A stretch of DNA of 64,000 nucleotides from contig JBIMKP010000018.1 of NCBI GenBank assembly GCA_051861545.1, positions 22,674 through 86,673 of the forward strand. The letters are read 5' to 3'. The position numbers were made by a program, and so were the translations under genes. This DNA comes from CAISCU01 sp051861545 (GTDB taxonomy: Bacteria > Bacteroidota > Bacteroidia > UKL13-3). Below, piece after piece: positions 6,665 through 14,905 of the stretch. The notes beneath the pieces are model-generated. The model was given only the letters and a program-made list of their open reading frames with translations, was not told where the DNA came from and searched no databases. Within the stretch, counting starts at the first letter, position 1. Each line of letters begins with the position of its first letter.

Positions 6665-6751
6665 ATGATTATAAGCATTTCAATAATATATGTGGCTTTA
6701 GTAATTTTTTGGGCAGGTAAAAACCAAAAGGATTTTTTTAAAGCCGATTAG
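6665..6751 (+). CDS. possible 28-residue membrane peptide
   Basis: An ATG opens a frame for 28 residues: a hydrophobic stretch (MIISISIIYVALVIFWAG) followed by a charged tail (KNQKDFFKAD), the layout of a single-pass small membrane protein. It ends 4 bases into the convergent DUF3109 gene. There is no promoter or family match I can point to, and this length can occur by chance in AT-rich DNA. Confidence 0.2.
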   Translation: MIISISIIYVALVIFWAGKNQKDFFKAD

Positions 6752-7347
6752 TTTCGTGGGTAGCTTCCATTATTCATGCTCTCATTATAAGCTACCGAAA
6801 TTTCTTCTAATTCTGCATACCAGGCAGCACCATATTTTCTGATTAGCGGCTCTTTTAAAAACTCAAAAATCTTCACTTGTTTTTCATTTCCTAGTGCACA
6901 GGCGGCTTTGCAAATGTCCCAACGGTGGTAATTTAATCCTTCAAAATCCCCAACTTTAATGGTTCTTATTGGATACAAATGGCAAGAAATGGGCTTTTGA
7001 AATTCTGTTTCACCCGCTTTCCAAGCATTTTCAATTCCACATTGTAAGGTTCCGCTTTCATCTCTTACAACAAAATTACACTCTCCTGTCGGTAAGCAAG
7101 TTGTCACATTTTCACCATCTTCATCAATTTCAAAAAAACCAAATTTCTCAATTGCTTCAATAGAAACCTGATTCAAAAATGGTTTAATTTTAGGATAATC
7201 ATTTTTCAAAATCTCGACCTCTTCCTTACTTAACGGGGCTCCAGCATCGCCTTCAATGCAACATGCTCCTTTACATTTACTAAGATTACAAATAAAATTC
7301 TTCTCTAAAATGTCCTCAGAAATCAGCTGATCACCTAAAATTATCAT
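6748..7347 (-). CDS. DUF3109 family cysteine-rich protein
   Basis: The 199-residue product has many ordered cysteines: CNLSKCKGACC near the N-terminus, CLPTGEC and LQCGIE in the middle, CHLYPIR, and CKAAC near residue 150. This pattern resembles the YkgJ/DUF3109 group, thought to bind zinc or an iron-sulfur centre; the reaction is not known. I start at MIILGDQLISEDILEKNF because the longer frame would overlap the divergent rlmN gene and its promoter and adds no family-like sequence. About 65 bases separate the two divergent starts. Confidence 0.88.
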   Translation of the reverse strand: MIILGDQLISEDILEKNFICNLSKCKGACCIEGDAGAPLSKEEVEILKNDYPKIKPFLNQVSIEAIEKFGFFEIDEDGENVTTCLPTGECNFVVRDESGTLQCGIENAWKAGETEFQKPISCHLYPIRTIKVGDFEGLNYHRWDICKAACALGNEKQVKIFEFLKEPLIRKYGAAWYAELEEISVAYNESMNNGSYPRN

Positions 7348-7398
7348 GTTTGCAAGGTAAAACTTCAATCTAAAAAGCACAAACTTTAAGCGAAGCCT

Positions 7399-7406
7399 TA
7401 TCTTTG
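7399..7406 (+). promoter_or_regulatory. -7 box of the rlmN promoter
   Basis: TATCTTTG is a perfect TANNTTTG, 7 bases before the rlmN start, which implies a very short leader. No clear -33 TTTG is seen 19 bases upstream. Confidence 0.5.
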
Positions 7407-7413
7407 CATTTTC

Positions 7414-8475
7414 ATGGAAACCCAAAAACTCATCGATATCAGGTCGCTTAGCCACGAGCAAATCAAGGAAGCATTTGTTTCTAAAGGCGAAAAAGCTTTC
7501 AGAGCCAAACAAGTATACGAATGGCTGTGGAATAAATCTGCCTCAGATTTCGACCAAATGAGTAACCTTTCTTTTGATACCAGAAACTGGCTGAAAGAAA
7601 ATTATGTAATCAATCATGTAAAGGTTGTCGACAAACAAATTAGCTCTGATAAAACCATTAAAAGTGGATTCAAACTACATGACAATCACCTTGTAGAAGG
7701 TGTTTTGATTCCTGCTGATGACCGTATGACAGCTTGTGTTTCTTCGCAAGTGGGATGCAGTTTAACATGTAAATTTTGTGCTACTGGTAAAATGGATCGT
7801 TTGAGAAACCTCAATCCAGATGAAATTTACGACCAGGTTGTTCATATCAAAAATTGGGCGATGAAACACTACAATCAACCATTAACAAATATTGTTTTTA
7901 TGGGAATGGGTGAACCTTTATTGAACTACAAAAATGTATTAGCCGCAATTCAGAAAATTACCTCACCTGAAGGATTGGGTATGAGTAATGAACGAATCAC
8001 AGTTTCTACAGCTGGTATCGCCAAAATGATTGAAAAATTGGCTGATGATAAAGTTAAATTTCGTCTTGCATTATCGCTTCATGCCGCTAATGATGCAAAA
8101 AGAAATCAGATTATGCCTATCAACGAAAGCAATAGTCTTGATTCTATCATAAAAGCTTTAAAATACTTTTCAAATAATACCCGAAACCGCATCACTTTTG
8201 AATATATTGCTTTTAGAAATTTCAACGATTCTATGCAAGATGCAAGAGAATTACTTGCAATTTGTAAGGTTATTCCTGCTAAAGTAAATATCATTGAATA
8301 CAATCCTATTGGTGATGGACTTTTTGAAAAAGCAGATAAAAATCAAACAGATAAATTCGCCGATTTCTTAATGAAAAATGGTGTTCAAACTACTATCAGA
8401 AGAAGTCGTGGTAAAGATATAGATGCTGCTTGTGGGCAATTAGCCAATAAAAAACATGAGGATGCATTGATTTAA
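7414..8475 (+). CDS. rlmN: dual-specificity RNA methyltransferase RlmN
   Basis: This radical SAM enzyme adds a methyl group to C2 of adenosine 2503 in 23S rRNA and of A37 in some tRNAs. The 353 residues show the CX3CX2C cluster motif as GCSLTCKFCATG (about 115-122), the MGMGEPLLNY motif, STAGI, SLHAAND, and the C-terminal DAACGQLA whose Cys takes part in catalysis. Length and order match the family. The nfu gene follows 43 bases downstream on the same strand. Confidence 0.97.
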   Translation: METQKLIDIRSLSHEQIKEAFVSKGEKAFRAKQVYEWLWNKSASDFDQMSNLSFDTRNWLKENYVINHVKVVDKQISSDKTIKSGFKLHDNHLVEGVLIPADDRMTACVSSQVGCSLTCKFCATGKMDRLRNLNPDEIYDQVVHIKNWAMKHYNQPLTNIVFMGMGEPLLNYKNVLAAIQKITSPEGLGMSNERITVSTAGIAKMIEKLADDKVKFRLALSLHAANDAKRNQIMPINESNSLDSIIKALKYFSNNTRNRITFEYIAFRNFNDSMQDARELLAICKVIPAKVNIIEYNPIGDGLFEKADKNQTDKFADFLMKNGVQTTIRRSRGKDIDAACGQLANKKHEDALI

Positions 8476-8518
8476 AATCAATCAGAACAAAAAAATAAAT
8501 AATTAGTTATATATACAT

Positions 8519-9076
8519 ATGGACCAAACATTTTTAGACGTATACGCAGAACAAACGCCAAATCCTGAAACGATGAAGTTTGTTTTCAATAGAGATATCC
8601 TTCCTAATGAAGCTTTAGATTTTCCAACAAAAGAGAAGGCAATTACATCACCTTTAGCAAAGAATTTATTTGAATTCAGTTTTGTAAATGGAGTTTTCAT
8701 TATGAATAACTTTGTAACTATTACCAGAGCTCCAGGAAATGAATGGGAAGATATTATTCCTATTACTAGAGAGTTTTTGAAATCATATATTTCGGCTGGT
8801 GAAAAAGTAGTAATCGAAACTTTTGAAAGAGAAAACCTAGAATCAGAAGATCCAATTATTTCTAAAATTCAAGAAATTTTGGAAACTTATATCAAACCTG
8901 CTGTTGAGGTTGATGGCGGACAAATTATCTTTAAATCATTTGATGAAGGAAAAGTAACTGTAGAATTACAAGGTTCTTGCAGTGGTTGTCCATCTTCAAC
9001 AGTTACTTTAAAAAGAGGAATTGAAGGAATGCTTACAAGAATGGTTCCTGAAGTAAAAGAAGTAGTTGCTTTGTAA
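8519..9076 (+). CDS. NifU family iron-sulfur scaffold protein
   Basis: The 185-residue protein has an N-terminal Nfu/HIRA-like domain (AEQTPNPETMKFVFN) and a C-terminal NifU domain (residues about 115-180) with the cluster-binding CXXC in GSCSGCPSSTVTLKRGIEGM and the VEVDGGQI motif. It should hold and pass on iron-sulfur clusters. It follows rlmN, itself an iron-sulfur enzyme; the pairing may only be chance. A terminator lies just after the stop. Confidence 0.93.
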   Translation: MDQTFLDVYAEQTPNPETMKFVFNRDILPNEALDFPTKEKAITSPLAKNLFEFSFVNGVFIMNNFVTITRAPGNEWEDIIPITREFLKSYISAGEKVVIETFERENLESEDPIISKIQEILETYIKPAVEVDGGQIIFKSFDEGKVTVELQGSCSGCPSSTVTLKRGIEGMLTRMVPEVKEVVAL

Positions 9077-9092
9077 TCATTTCAACTTATAG

Positions 9093-9127
9093 AAAAGCCA
9101 TTGAACATATAATTTCAATGGCTTTTT
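9093..9127. terminator. bidirectional intrinsic terminator
   Basis: Stem AAAGCCATTGAA/TTCAATGGCTTT with T run on the right and A run on the left, between the convergent nfu and recX genes. The right arm abuts the recX stop. Confidence 0.9.
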
Positions 9128-9598
9128 TTATTTTAAAACTGTCCAAACCAAATCCGACTCAAAACCTCTGGAAATTAAATATTGAGCAACTTTCTGTTTC
9201 TTTTGCCAATCTATTTTTAATTTGGTTTGAGCCAATTTCTTTTCGGCCTCAAATTCTATAACCTTTATATAATCATCCTCATCAATTTCTTTCATTGCTT
9301 GTTTGATGCAATATTCAGAAATCTCTCTAAACTTTAGTTCCCTTTTTATACGCGTTCTTCCCCAATGTTGGGTTCTGAATTTTCCTCCAGCATATGCCTT
9401 AGCAAATCTTTCTTCATTTAAAAAGTTTTCACTAATTAAATGATAAAGTATCTGCTCTGCATCATTTCCCCAAACTCCCCATTCCGACAACTTTCTTCGC
9501 ATTTCTTGCTGACATCTTTCCTGATATGCACAGTAAGATTCTGCCTTAAATTTGGCTTGTAATGGTGTAAATTTTTTCTGTTTCGCTTCTTGATCCAT
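9128..9598 (-). CDS. recX: regulatory protein RecX family
   Basis: The 156-residue, highly charged helical protein shows the RecX repeat pattern: AESYCAYQERCQQEMRRKL, ISENFLNEERFAKAYAGGKFR, and WGRTRIKRELKFREIS. RecX binds RecA filaments and limits their activity. recA is not in the window, so it is not in an operon with it. The start is the ATG at 9596-9598, about 45 bases from the divergent MFS gene. Confidence 0.9.
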   Translation of the reverse strand: MDQEAKQKKFTPLQAKFKAESYCAYQERCQQEMRRKLSEWGVWGNDAEQILYHLISENFLNEERFAKAYAGGKFRTQHWGRTRIKRELKFREISEYCIKQAMKEIDEDDYIKVIEFEAEKKLAQTKLKIDWQKKQKVAQYLISRGFESDLVWTVLK

Positions 9599-9641
9599 CT
9601 TTTTTTAAGCCACTTAACTAACTTAGCAGCCAATAAATATT

Positions 9642-10886
9642 GTGCAAAATAAACAATCTCTCTTTCTTCTTTTCAGTGCCAATGCAATTTCAGGATTCGC
9701 ACAAGGTATAAGTATGCTTGCAATTCCTTGGTATTTTGCAGCCCGACATGAAAGCACCTACTTTTCTATATCATACGGATTCATTACTATTTTGGTGATG
9801 TTTTTCGGCTTGTACGCTGGAACTTTAGTAGATAGATTTAGCAGAAAAAATAATTTCCTATTCACCAATTTAATCTGTTTTATTTTGATTGGTGGAATAG
9901 CAACTTTAGGCTATTTTCAGGAACTCCCTAGTTTTTTAATCATCTCAGTTTTTGGGATTACCATGCTTAATTACAATATCCACTACCCTACTTTATATGC
10001 ATTTGGACATGAAATTTCGAAACCGGAAGAGTACGGTAAAATCAACTCTTCAATAGAAGTAGTTGGACAAAGCACCTCCATTTTATCAGGCGCATTTGCA
10101 GGCTTATTACTTGAAGGTGTAAGCAAAGGAAATGGCAAAATATTTGGCTTTTACATGAACATGCCTTTTGAAATTAAATCATGGGGAATTCATGAAATTT
10201 TTATGCTAGATGCAGCAACTTATCTACTTGCTACCATGTTAATTGCTGCAATAAAATATAAACCCCTTCAAAAATTTAATCCCGAATTAGGAAGTTTATC
10301 ACAAAGAATAAAATCAGGTTTTTCTTATTTAAAGGCACATCCAAAACATTTAATTTTTGGCCTATTTTCTTATTCTGTTTTTGCCGCACTCATTGTAAGT
10401 ATCCATGCATTATTACCTATTTATGTTGAAAATAGGTTACATGAAGATGGGAGTGTATTTGCGGCTGCCGACTTAGTTTATGCAATTGGCGCATTACTTG
10501 CGGGTTTGTTAACTAGTATTGCATTTAAAAATACAAACCCAGTTAAAGCAGTTATTATTTTAACATTTTTAGCAAGTGTTTTGTATTTTACTGTTTTTTC
10601 ATCCTCAAGTGTGCTCATACTTTATTTGTTTAGTTTGTTGATGGGAATAAGTAATGCCGGGACCAGAATATTAAGATTAACCTATTTATTCAACCATGTT
10701 CCGAATGAATTAATGGGAAGAGTAAACAGTATTTTTAATATGGCTAATGTTTTTATGAGAAGCTTGTTTATCTTCTGCTTTTCAATTCCGTTTTTTACAT
10801 TTGGTCAAAATATTATTTATGCCTTCTTGGTATTAGCTGTTTTCTTATTTGTTTCAGGATGGGTATTGATTAAGAGTAAAGATTGA
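9642..10886 (+). CDS. MFS transporter
   Basis: A 414-residue protein with about twelve hydrophobic helices. The N-terminal SANAISGFAQGISMLAIPW and the loop GTLVDRFSRKNN between helices 2 and 3 are typical of the major facilitator superfamily, near the MFS_3 group that includes efflux proteins. The start codon is GTG (9642). The murF-alr gene begins 10 bases after the stop, so the two may be co-transcribed. The substrate is unknown. Confidence 0.88.
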   Translation: MQNKQSLFLLFSANAISGFAQGISMLAIPWYFAARHESTYFSISYGFITILVMFFGLYAGTLVDRFSRKNNFLFTNLICFILIGGIATLGYFQELPSFLIISVFGITMLNYNIHYPTLYAFGHEISKPEEYGKINSSIEVVGQSTSILSGAFAGLLLEGVSKGNGKIFGFYMNMPFEIKSWGIHEIFMLDAATYLLATMLIAAIKYKPLQKFNPELGSLSQRIKSGFSYLKAHPKHLIFGLFSYSVFAALIVSIHALLPIYVENRLHEDGSVFAAADLVYAIGALLAGLLTSIAFKNTNPVKAVIILTFLASVLYFTVFSSSSVLILYLFSLLMGISNAGTRILRLTYLFNHVPNELMGRVNSIFNMANVFMRSLFIFCFSIPFFTFGQNIIYAFLVLAVFLFVSGWVLIKSKD

Positions 10887-10896
10887 TGGTAATTTT

Positions 10897-13371
10897 ATGA
10901 AATATAAAGCATCGAAAATAGCAGAAATTTGTGGTGGAAGTTTTATTTCATCAAATGGTTTTAATCCTGAAATCGACCATTTATTGATTGATTCAAGAAA
11001 AATCATTTCTTCTGAAAGTGCTATGTTTATTGCCATTTCAGGAGAAAGGCATAAAGGAATTGACTTTATTCCTGATGTATATGATTCAGGCATTAGGTGT
11101 TTTCTTTTAAACAAAAATGAATGGAAGCAAGAATATTCACATCAATATATTAATGCTTGTTTTATATTGGTTGAAAATACACTTGAAAGTTTTCAATCGC
11201 TAGCCAAGTATCATAGAAAATCTTTTCATATTCCAATTATTGCAATAACTGGCAGTAATGGAAAAACAATTGTCAAAGAATGGCTTCACCATTTACTTCA
11301 CGAAGATTATTTTATAGTTAGAAATCCTAAAAGTTATAATTCACAAGTTGGAGTTCCTCTTTCCTTATGGCTGCTTCAAAAAGAACATCAAATTGGAATT
11401 TTTGAAGCTGGAATTTCTCAGGTTAATGAAATGGATAAACTTGAAGAAATGATTTTGCCTGAAATTGGAATTTTCTCATTTTTAGGTGAAGCACATCAAC
11501 AAGGTTTTAAAAACAAGGAAGAAAAGCTTAGTGAAAAGCTAAAATTGTTTAAATCATCTAAGAAAATAATCATTGGGATAGACCAGGAAATTGTATCAAA
11601 ACACATTGAAAATTCAGACAATCGAAAACAATATTACACTTGGTCACTAGAAAATAATTTTGCTGATTTACATTTTAAATGCGAGAAGAATAGTAATTTT
11701 AGTTCTATTTCTTGCATCGAAAATCAATTCAATATCCAAATACCGTTTACAGATGATGCTTCTATTTGGAATGCTTGCTCTTGTTTAGCATTTCTTATTT
11801 ACGACAATAAAATTAATCAGGAGAACCTTTCTGTTTTACAAAATAGATTTCTGAGTTTACCTGTGCTAGATATGCGTCTTCAGCTTAAAGAAGGTAACAA
11901 CAATTGTATCATAATAAACGATAGTTATAGTGCCGACCTAGATTCACTGAAAATTGCACTCGATTTTCTTCAACAAAACAAAGGTGAATTAAAAAGCACA
12001 GTCATTCTTTCTGATATTTATGAAAGTGGTATTCAAAGTGATTTACTCTATAAAAAAGTAGCATTTCTTTTAAAAGAAAAACAGATTGACCAAGTGATTG
12101 CAATTGGTCCAAACATTGCAGCTTTTAATCATATTTTACCCCCAAATACAATCTTCTTTCCAGATACAAATTCATTCATAAATCAAAGCCATGCAGGTGA
12201 TTTCCATCAACAAATCATTTTAATTAAAGGTGCACGAAAATTTGAGTTTGAAAAAATTAGTAAATGGTTTGAAAAGAAAGTACATCAAACCATTTTTGAA
12301 ATCAATTTAAATGCTTTGGTGCAAAATCTGAATACTTATAAAAGTGTTCTAAAACCTGGAGTTAAAACCATGGCGATGGTAAAGGCTTTTAGTTATGGAG
12401 CTGGAAGTTTTGAAATTGCCAGAATGCTTGAATTCAATAGGGTTGATTATTTAACTGTTGCTTATGCCGATGAAGGAACAACTTTAAGAAAAGCAGGTAT
12501 CAAAACTCCAATAATGGTTATGAATCCAGAACCTGCTAGTTTTGATGCTATTTTAAAATACAATTTAGAACCTGAGATTTACCAATTTAATATCTTAAAA
12601 AGTTTAATTCAAAACTCAAATGGTGTGGAATGTGGCATTCATTTAGAATTTGATACTGGAATGAAAAGACTGGGGTTTAATGAATCCGAAATTCCCGAAT
12701 TGATTAAACTATTAAAAGAATATCCTCATTTAAGAATTAAATCTGTTTTCACCCATTTAGCTGCAAGTGAAGCGGCCGAGCACGACGGATTTACTCAAAC
12801 TCAAATCCAAAGATTTAGTAATATATCAAAACAAATATGTGATGCATTCGATTACCTAATCATTCGGCATTGTTTAAATAGTGGCGGAATTGTTCGATTT
12901 CCAGATGCACAATTTGATATGGTTAGATTAGGAATTGGTCTTTATGGAATTGATCCAGCTGAGGAAATACAATCTAAACTACAAATAATTGGAACGCTAA
13001 AAACCGTTATTTCTCAAATTAGAGATTTAGATATTGGAGAAAGTGTTGGTTATGGACGAAAAGGAAATGTTGTGGTTCCAACTAAAATTGCCATTGTTGC
13101 AATTGGTTACGCAGATGGTTTAAATCGCTTATTAAGTAATGGAAAAGGTTATATGTTGGTTAATGGAAAAGTTGCGCCAATAATTGGCAATATTTGTATG
13201 GATATGACCATGCTCAATATCAACGGAATTGATTGTAAAGAAGGAGATGAAGTGATTGTTTTCGGAGAAAAACCAAATCTCTTAGAAATATCAGAAGCAG
13301 TTCAAAGCATTCCTTATGAAATTTTAACCAGCATTTCACAAAGAGTAAAAAGGGTTTACTTTTTTGAATAA
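10897..13371 (+). CDS. murF-alr: bifunctional UDP-MurNAc-tripeptide:D-Ala-D-Ala ligase / alanine racemase
   Basis: The 824 residues join two cell-wall enzymes, an arrangement common in Bacteroidota. The MurF part (1 to about 455) has the ATP-binding ITGSNGKT near 116, the Mur ligase central domain, and the C-terminal NDSYSADLDS. The racemase part (about 460-824) has the PLP lysine in MAMVKAFSYGAG near 494, HLNAL-type start FEINLNALVQNL, and VGYGRKG with GYADG near the C-terminus. The racemase makes D-Ala, and MurF adds D-Ala-D-Ala to the peptidoglycan precursor. The P-loop has Thr-Ile after GK, but otherwise both active sites look complete. Its 3' end overlaps the convergent methyltransferase gene by 16 bases. 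Confidence 0.95.
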   Translation: MKYKASKIAEICGGSFISSNGFNPEIDHLLIDSRKIISSESAMFIAISGERHKGIDFIPDVYDSGIRCFLLNKNEWKQEYSHQYINACFILVENTLESFQSLAKYHRKSFHIPIIAITGSNGKTIVKEWLHHLLHEDYFIVRNPKSYNSQVGVPLSLWLLQKEHQIGIFEAGISQVNEMDKLEEMILPEIGIFSFLGEAHQQGFKNKEEKLSEKLKLFKSSKKIIIGIDQEIVSKHIENSDNRKQYYTWSLENNFADLHFKCEKNSNFSSISCIENQFNIQIPFTDDASIWNACSCLAFLIYDNKINQENLSVLQNRFLSLPVLDMRLQLKEGNNNCIIINDSYSADLDSLKIALDFLQQNKGELKSTVILSDIYESGIQSDLLYKKVAFLLKEKQIDQVIAIGPNIAAFNHILPPNTIFFPDTNSFINQSHAGDFHQQIILIKGARKFEFEKISKWFEKKVHQTIFEINLNALVQNLNTYKSVLKPGVKTMAMVKAFSYGAGSFEIARMLEFNRVDYLTVAYADEGTTLRKAGIKTPIMVMNPEPASFDAILKYNLEPEIYQFNILKSLIQNSNGVECGIHLEFDTGMKRLGFNESEIPELIKLLKEYPHLRIKSVFTHLAASEAAEHDGFTQTQIQRFSNISKQICDAFDYLIIRHCLNSGGIVRFPDAQFDMVRLGIGLYGIDPAEEIQSKLQIIGTLKTVISQIRDLDIGESVGYGRKGNVVVPTKIAIVAIGYADGLNRLLSNGKGYMLVNGKVAPIIGNICMDMTMLNINGIDCKEGDEVIVFGEKPNLLEISEAVQSIPYEILTSISQRVKRVYFFE

Positions 13372-14033
13372 GCCACTAAGTCAAATCTATACCAAGAATA
13401 AGGCTGCCAGCTTTCTTGTTGAAATACTTCTGCTGTAAAATCTTTATCTGTACATAGATTAACCAAACCCGATTTTCTCCAAAACCTTCCCATATTGTTT
13501 TTGCCTTTTAACTTCGACCAAATAGCAAAAAACCTTTTGGGAAAAGTATCATAATATTTCCACTTAAAATCATAATCTGGAATATCACCTAATAGCAAAA
13601 TTCCACCTGGTTTTAAATGCAACCTTAGTGATTCAATAACCTTTGATGCTTGTTCGTCAGATTCAAAATATTGAAAAGAAAAATAAAGAATTATTTTATC
13701 GAATTGCTGATTTAACTTAAAGTTGCTAGCATCTTCACAAATCCAGGTAATATTGGAGGATTCAGTTCTTTGAGCATTTTTTATGAGTACTTCTGAAAAA
13801 TCTATAGCTGTGACACTATTACATTTAGCAGCTAACTTTCTTGTTAAAATTCCATTTCCACAACAAACATCCAATAAAACATCATTTGGTTTTAATTGAA
13901 TCTGATTGGCAATTTTGTTTGCTATTTTATCCATCAATTCATCTGTATGTAAATTGCCCGAAATAAGCCTACCTACTTGCGCTTTAGGATCATTTTCCTT
14001 GGCCTGATTATTCCAAAATTCCTTCCAGTTCAT
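13356..14033 (-). CDS. class I SAM-dependent methyltransferase
   Basis: The 225-residue protein has the Rossmann motif I as LLDVCCGNGILTRKLA near residue 54, motif II ending VTAIDFSE, and KIILYFSFQYF and LKPGGILLLGDIP further on. This is a typical SAM-binding fold with an unknown acceptor. Its ATG overlaps the rlmH stop by one base (TAATG), so the two are translated together. The odd VCCGNG instead of a DxGxG loop still keeps the key glycines. Confidence 0.88.
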   Translation of the reverse strand: MNWKEFWNNQAKENDPKAQVGRLISGNLHTDELMDKIANKIANQIQLKPNDVLLDVCCGNGILTRKLAAKCNSVTAIDFSEVLIKNAQRTESSNITWICEDASNFKLNQQFDKIILYFSFQYFESDEQASKVIESLRLHLKPGGILLLGDIPDYDFKWKYYDTFPKRFFAIWSKLKGKNNMGRFWRKSGLVNLCTDKDFTAEVFQQESWQPYSWYRFDLVAYSKK

Positions 14034-14503
14034 TAAGCGTGGTGATAAGGTTCGCCTTTTATAATTGTATAGGCACGATATAATTGTTCAGCAAAAATGA
14101 GTTTCACTAATTGGTGAGAAAATGTCATTTTAGATAAACTAATTTTGGCATTAGCTCTATCGTAAATACTTTGATCGAATCCATAAGCACCACCAATTAA
14201 AAAAGTTAATTGATTGGTTTGAATAGATAATTTTTCGATGTATTTAGAAAATGAAATAGAATCAAACTCTTTACCACCTTCATCAAGTAATACCAGAAAA
14301 TCTCCGGCTTTAATCTGTTTCATTTGTAAAGCAGCTTCTGCTTTCATTATTAATTCAGGTTGCGAAGATTTTTCTTTATTACTTATTTGAATTTCTTGGT
14401 AGGTAAATGATGTATAAAACTTGAGTCTTTTGAAGTACTCATCAAAACCTTCATTTACAAAGTTAAAATGTGATTTCCCTGTTTGAATCAGTTGAATTTT
14501 CAT
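14033..14503 (-). CDS. rlmH: 23S rRNA pseudouridine(1915)-N3-methyltransferase RlmH
   Basis: 156 residues of the SPOUT fold with the family's MKIQLIQTGK start, LLDEGGKEFDSISF, LTFLIGGAYGFD and the C-terminal knot LSKMTFSHQLVKLIFAEQLYRAYTIIKGEPYHHA pattern seen as MTFSHQLVKLIFAEQLYRA and GEPYH. It methylates N3 of pseudouridine 1915 in helix 69 of 23S rRNA. I start at the internal Met because this gives the normal length of about 155; an upstream in-frame start would add eight residues. Confidence 0.96.
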   Translation of the reverse strand: MKIQLIQTGKSHFNFVNEGFDEYFKRLKFYTSFTYQEIQISNKEKSSQPELIMKAEAALQMKQIKAGDFLVLLDEGGKEFDSISFSKYIEKLSIQTNQLTFLIGGAYGFDQSIYDRANAKISLSKMTFSHQLVKLIFAEQLYRAYTIIKGEPYHHA

Positions 14504-14905
14504 AAATAGAATTTCGAACTTAAGCAAAATTCATGATTTGTAGAAAGCAATTGAGGAATAATACGCATTTCAATTGCTTATTTGACCTTCATCAAAATCT
14601 TAAAAAACAACTGATTTTTAGAAACTTAAAGTAGATTTCAGCTCAGAATTAATGCCTTTTATGATATGACTAAAAATATACTATCCATCGAATTGATTTC
14701 TATCTTTAATGAAAACCTATTAAACCTATGTCAAACAAAGGTGCTTTAAATGAGATTTGATTTATTATTTATATAAATAATTAATCAATTTCATAAAGTC
14801 AAACTGCCTCTATATTTTCATCATTAACAAATTAGAATATGGGAACAAAATCCCTAATAATTAATAACTTATTTTTGAAATCAAACCTTTATAATTGCAA
14901 GGATA
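14504..14905. other. gene-free stretch between rlmH and the TPR gene
   Basis: About 400 AT-rich bases with no convincing gene on either strand. Near the right end, TATAATTG (about 14889-14896) resembles a -7 box for the TPR gene. I see no hairpin with a T tail and no repeat family in it. Confidence 0.5.

Noticed and set aside
6419..6720. Two open frames (minus 6419-6619 and plus 6514-6720)
   Set aside because: They overlap the last tRNA pseudogene or AT-rich spacer, show no motif, and the composition is not protein-like.
13356..13371. Frameshift at the overlap of murF-alr and the methyltransferase gene
   Set aside because: The genes are convergent and both keep normal C-termini; the 16-base overlap is ordinary.
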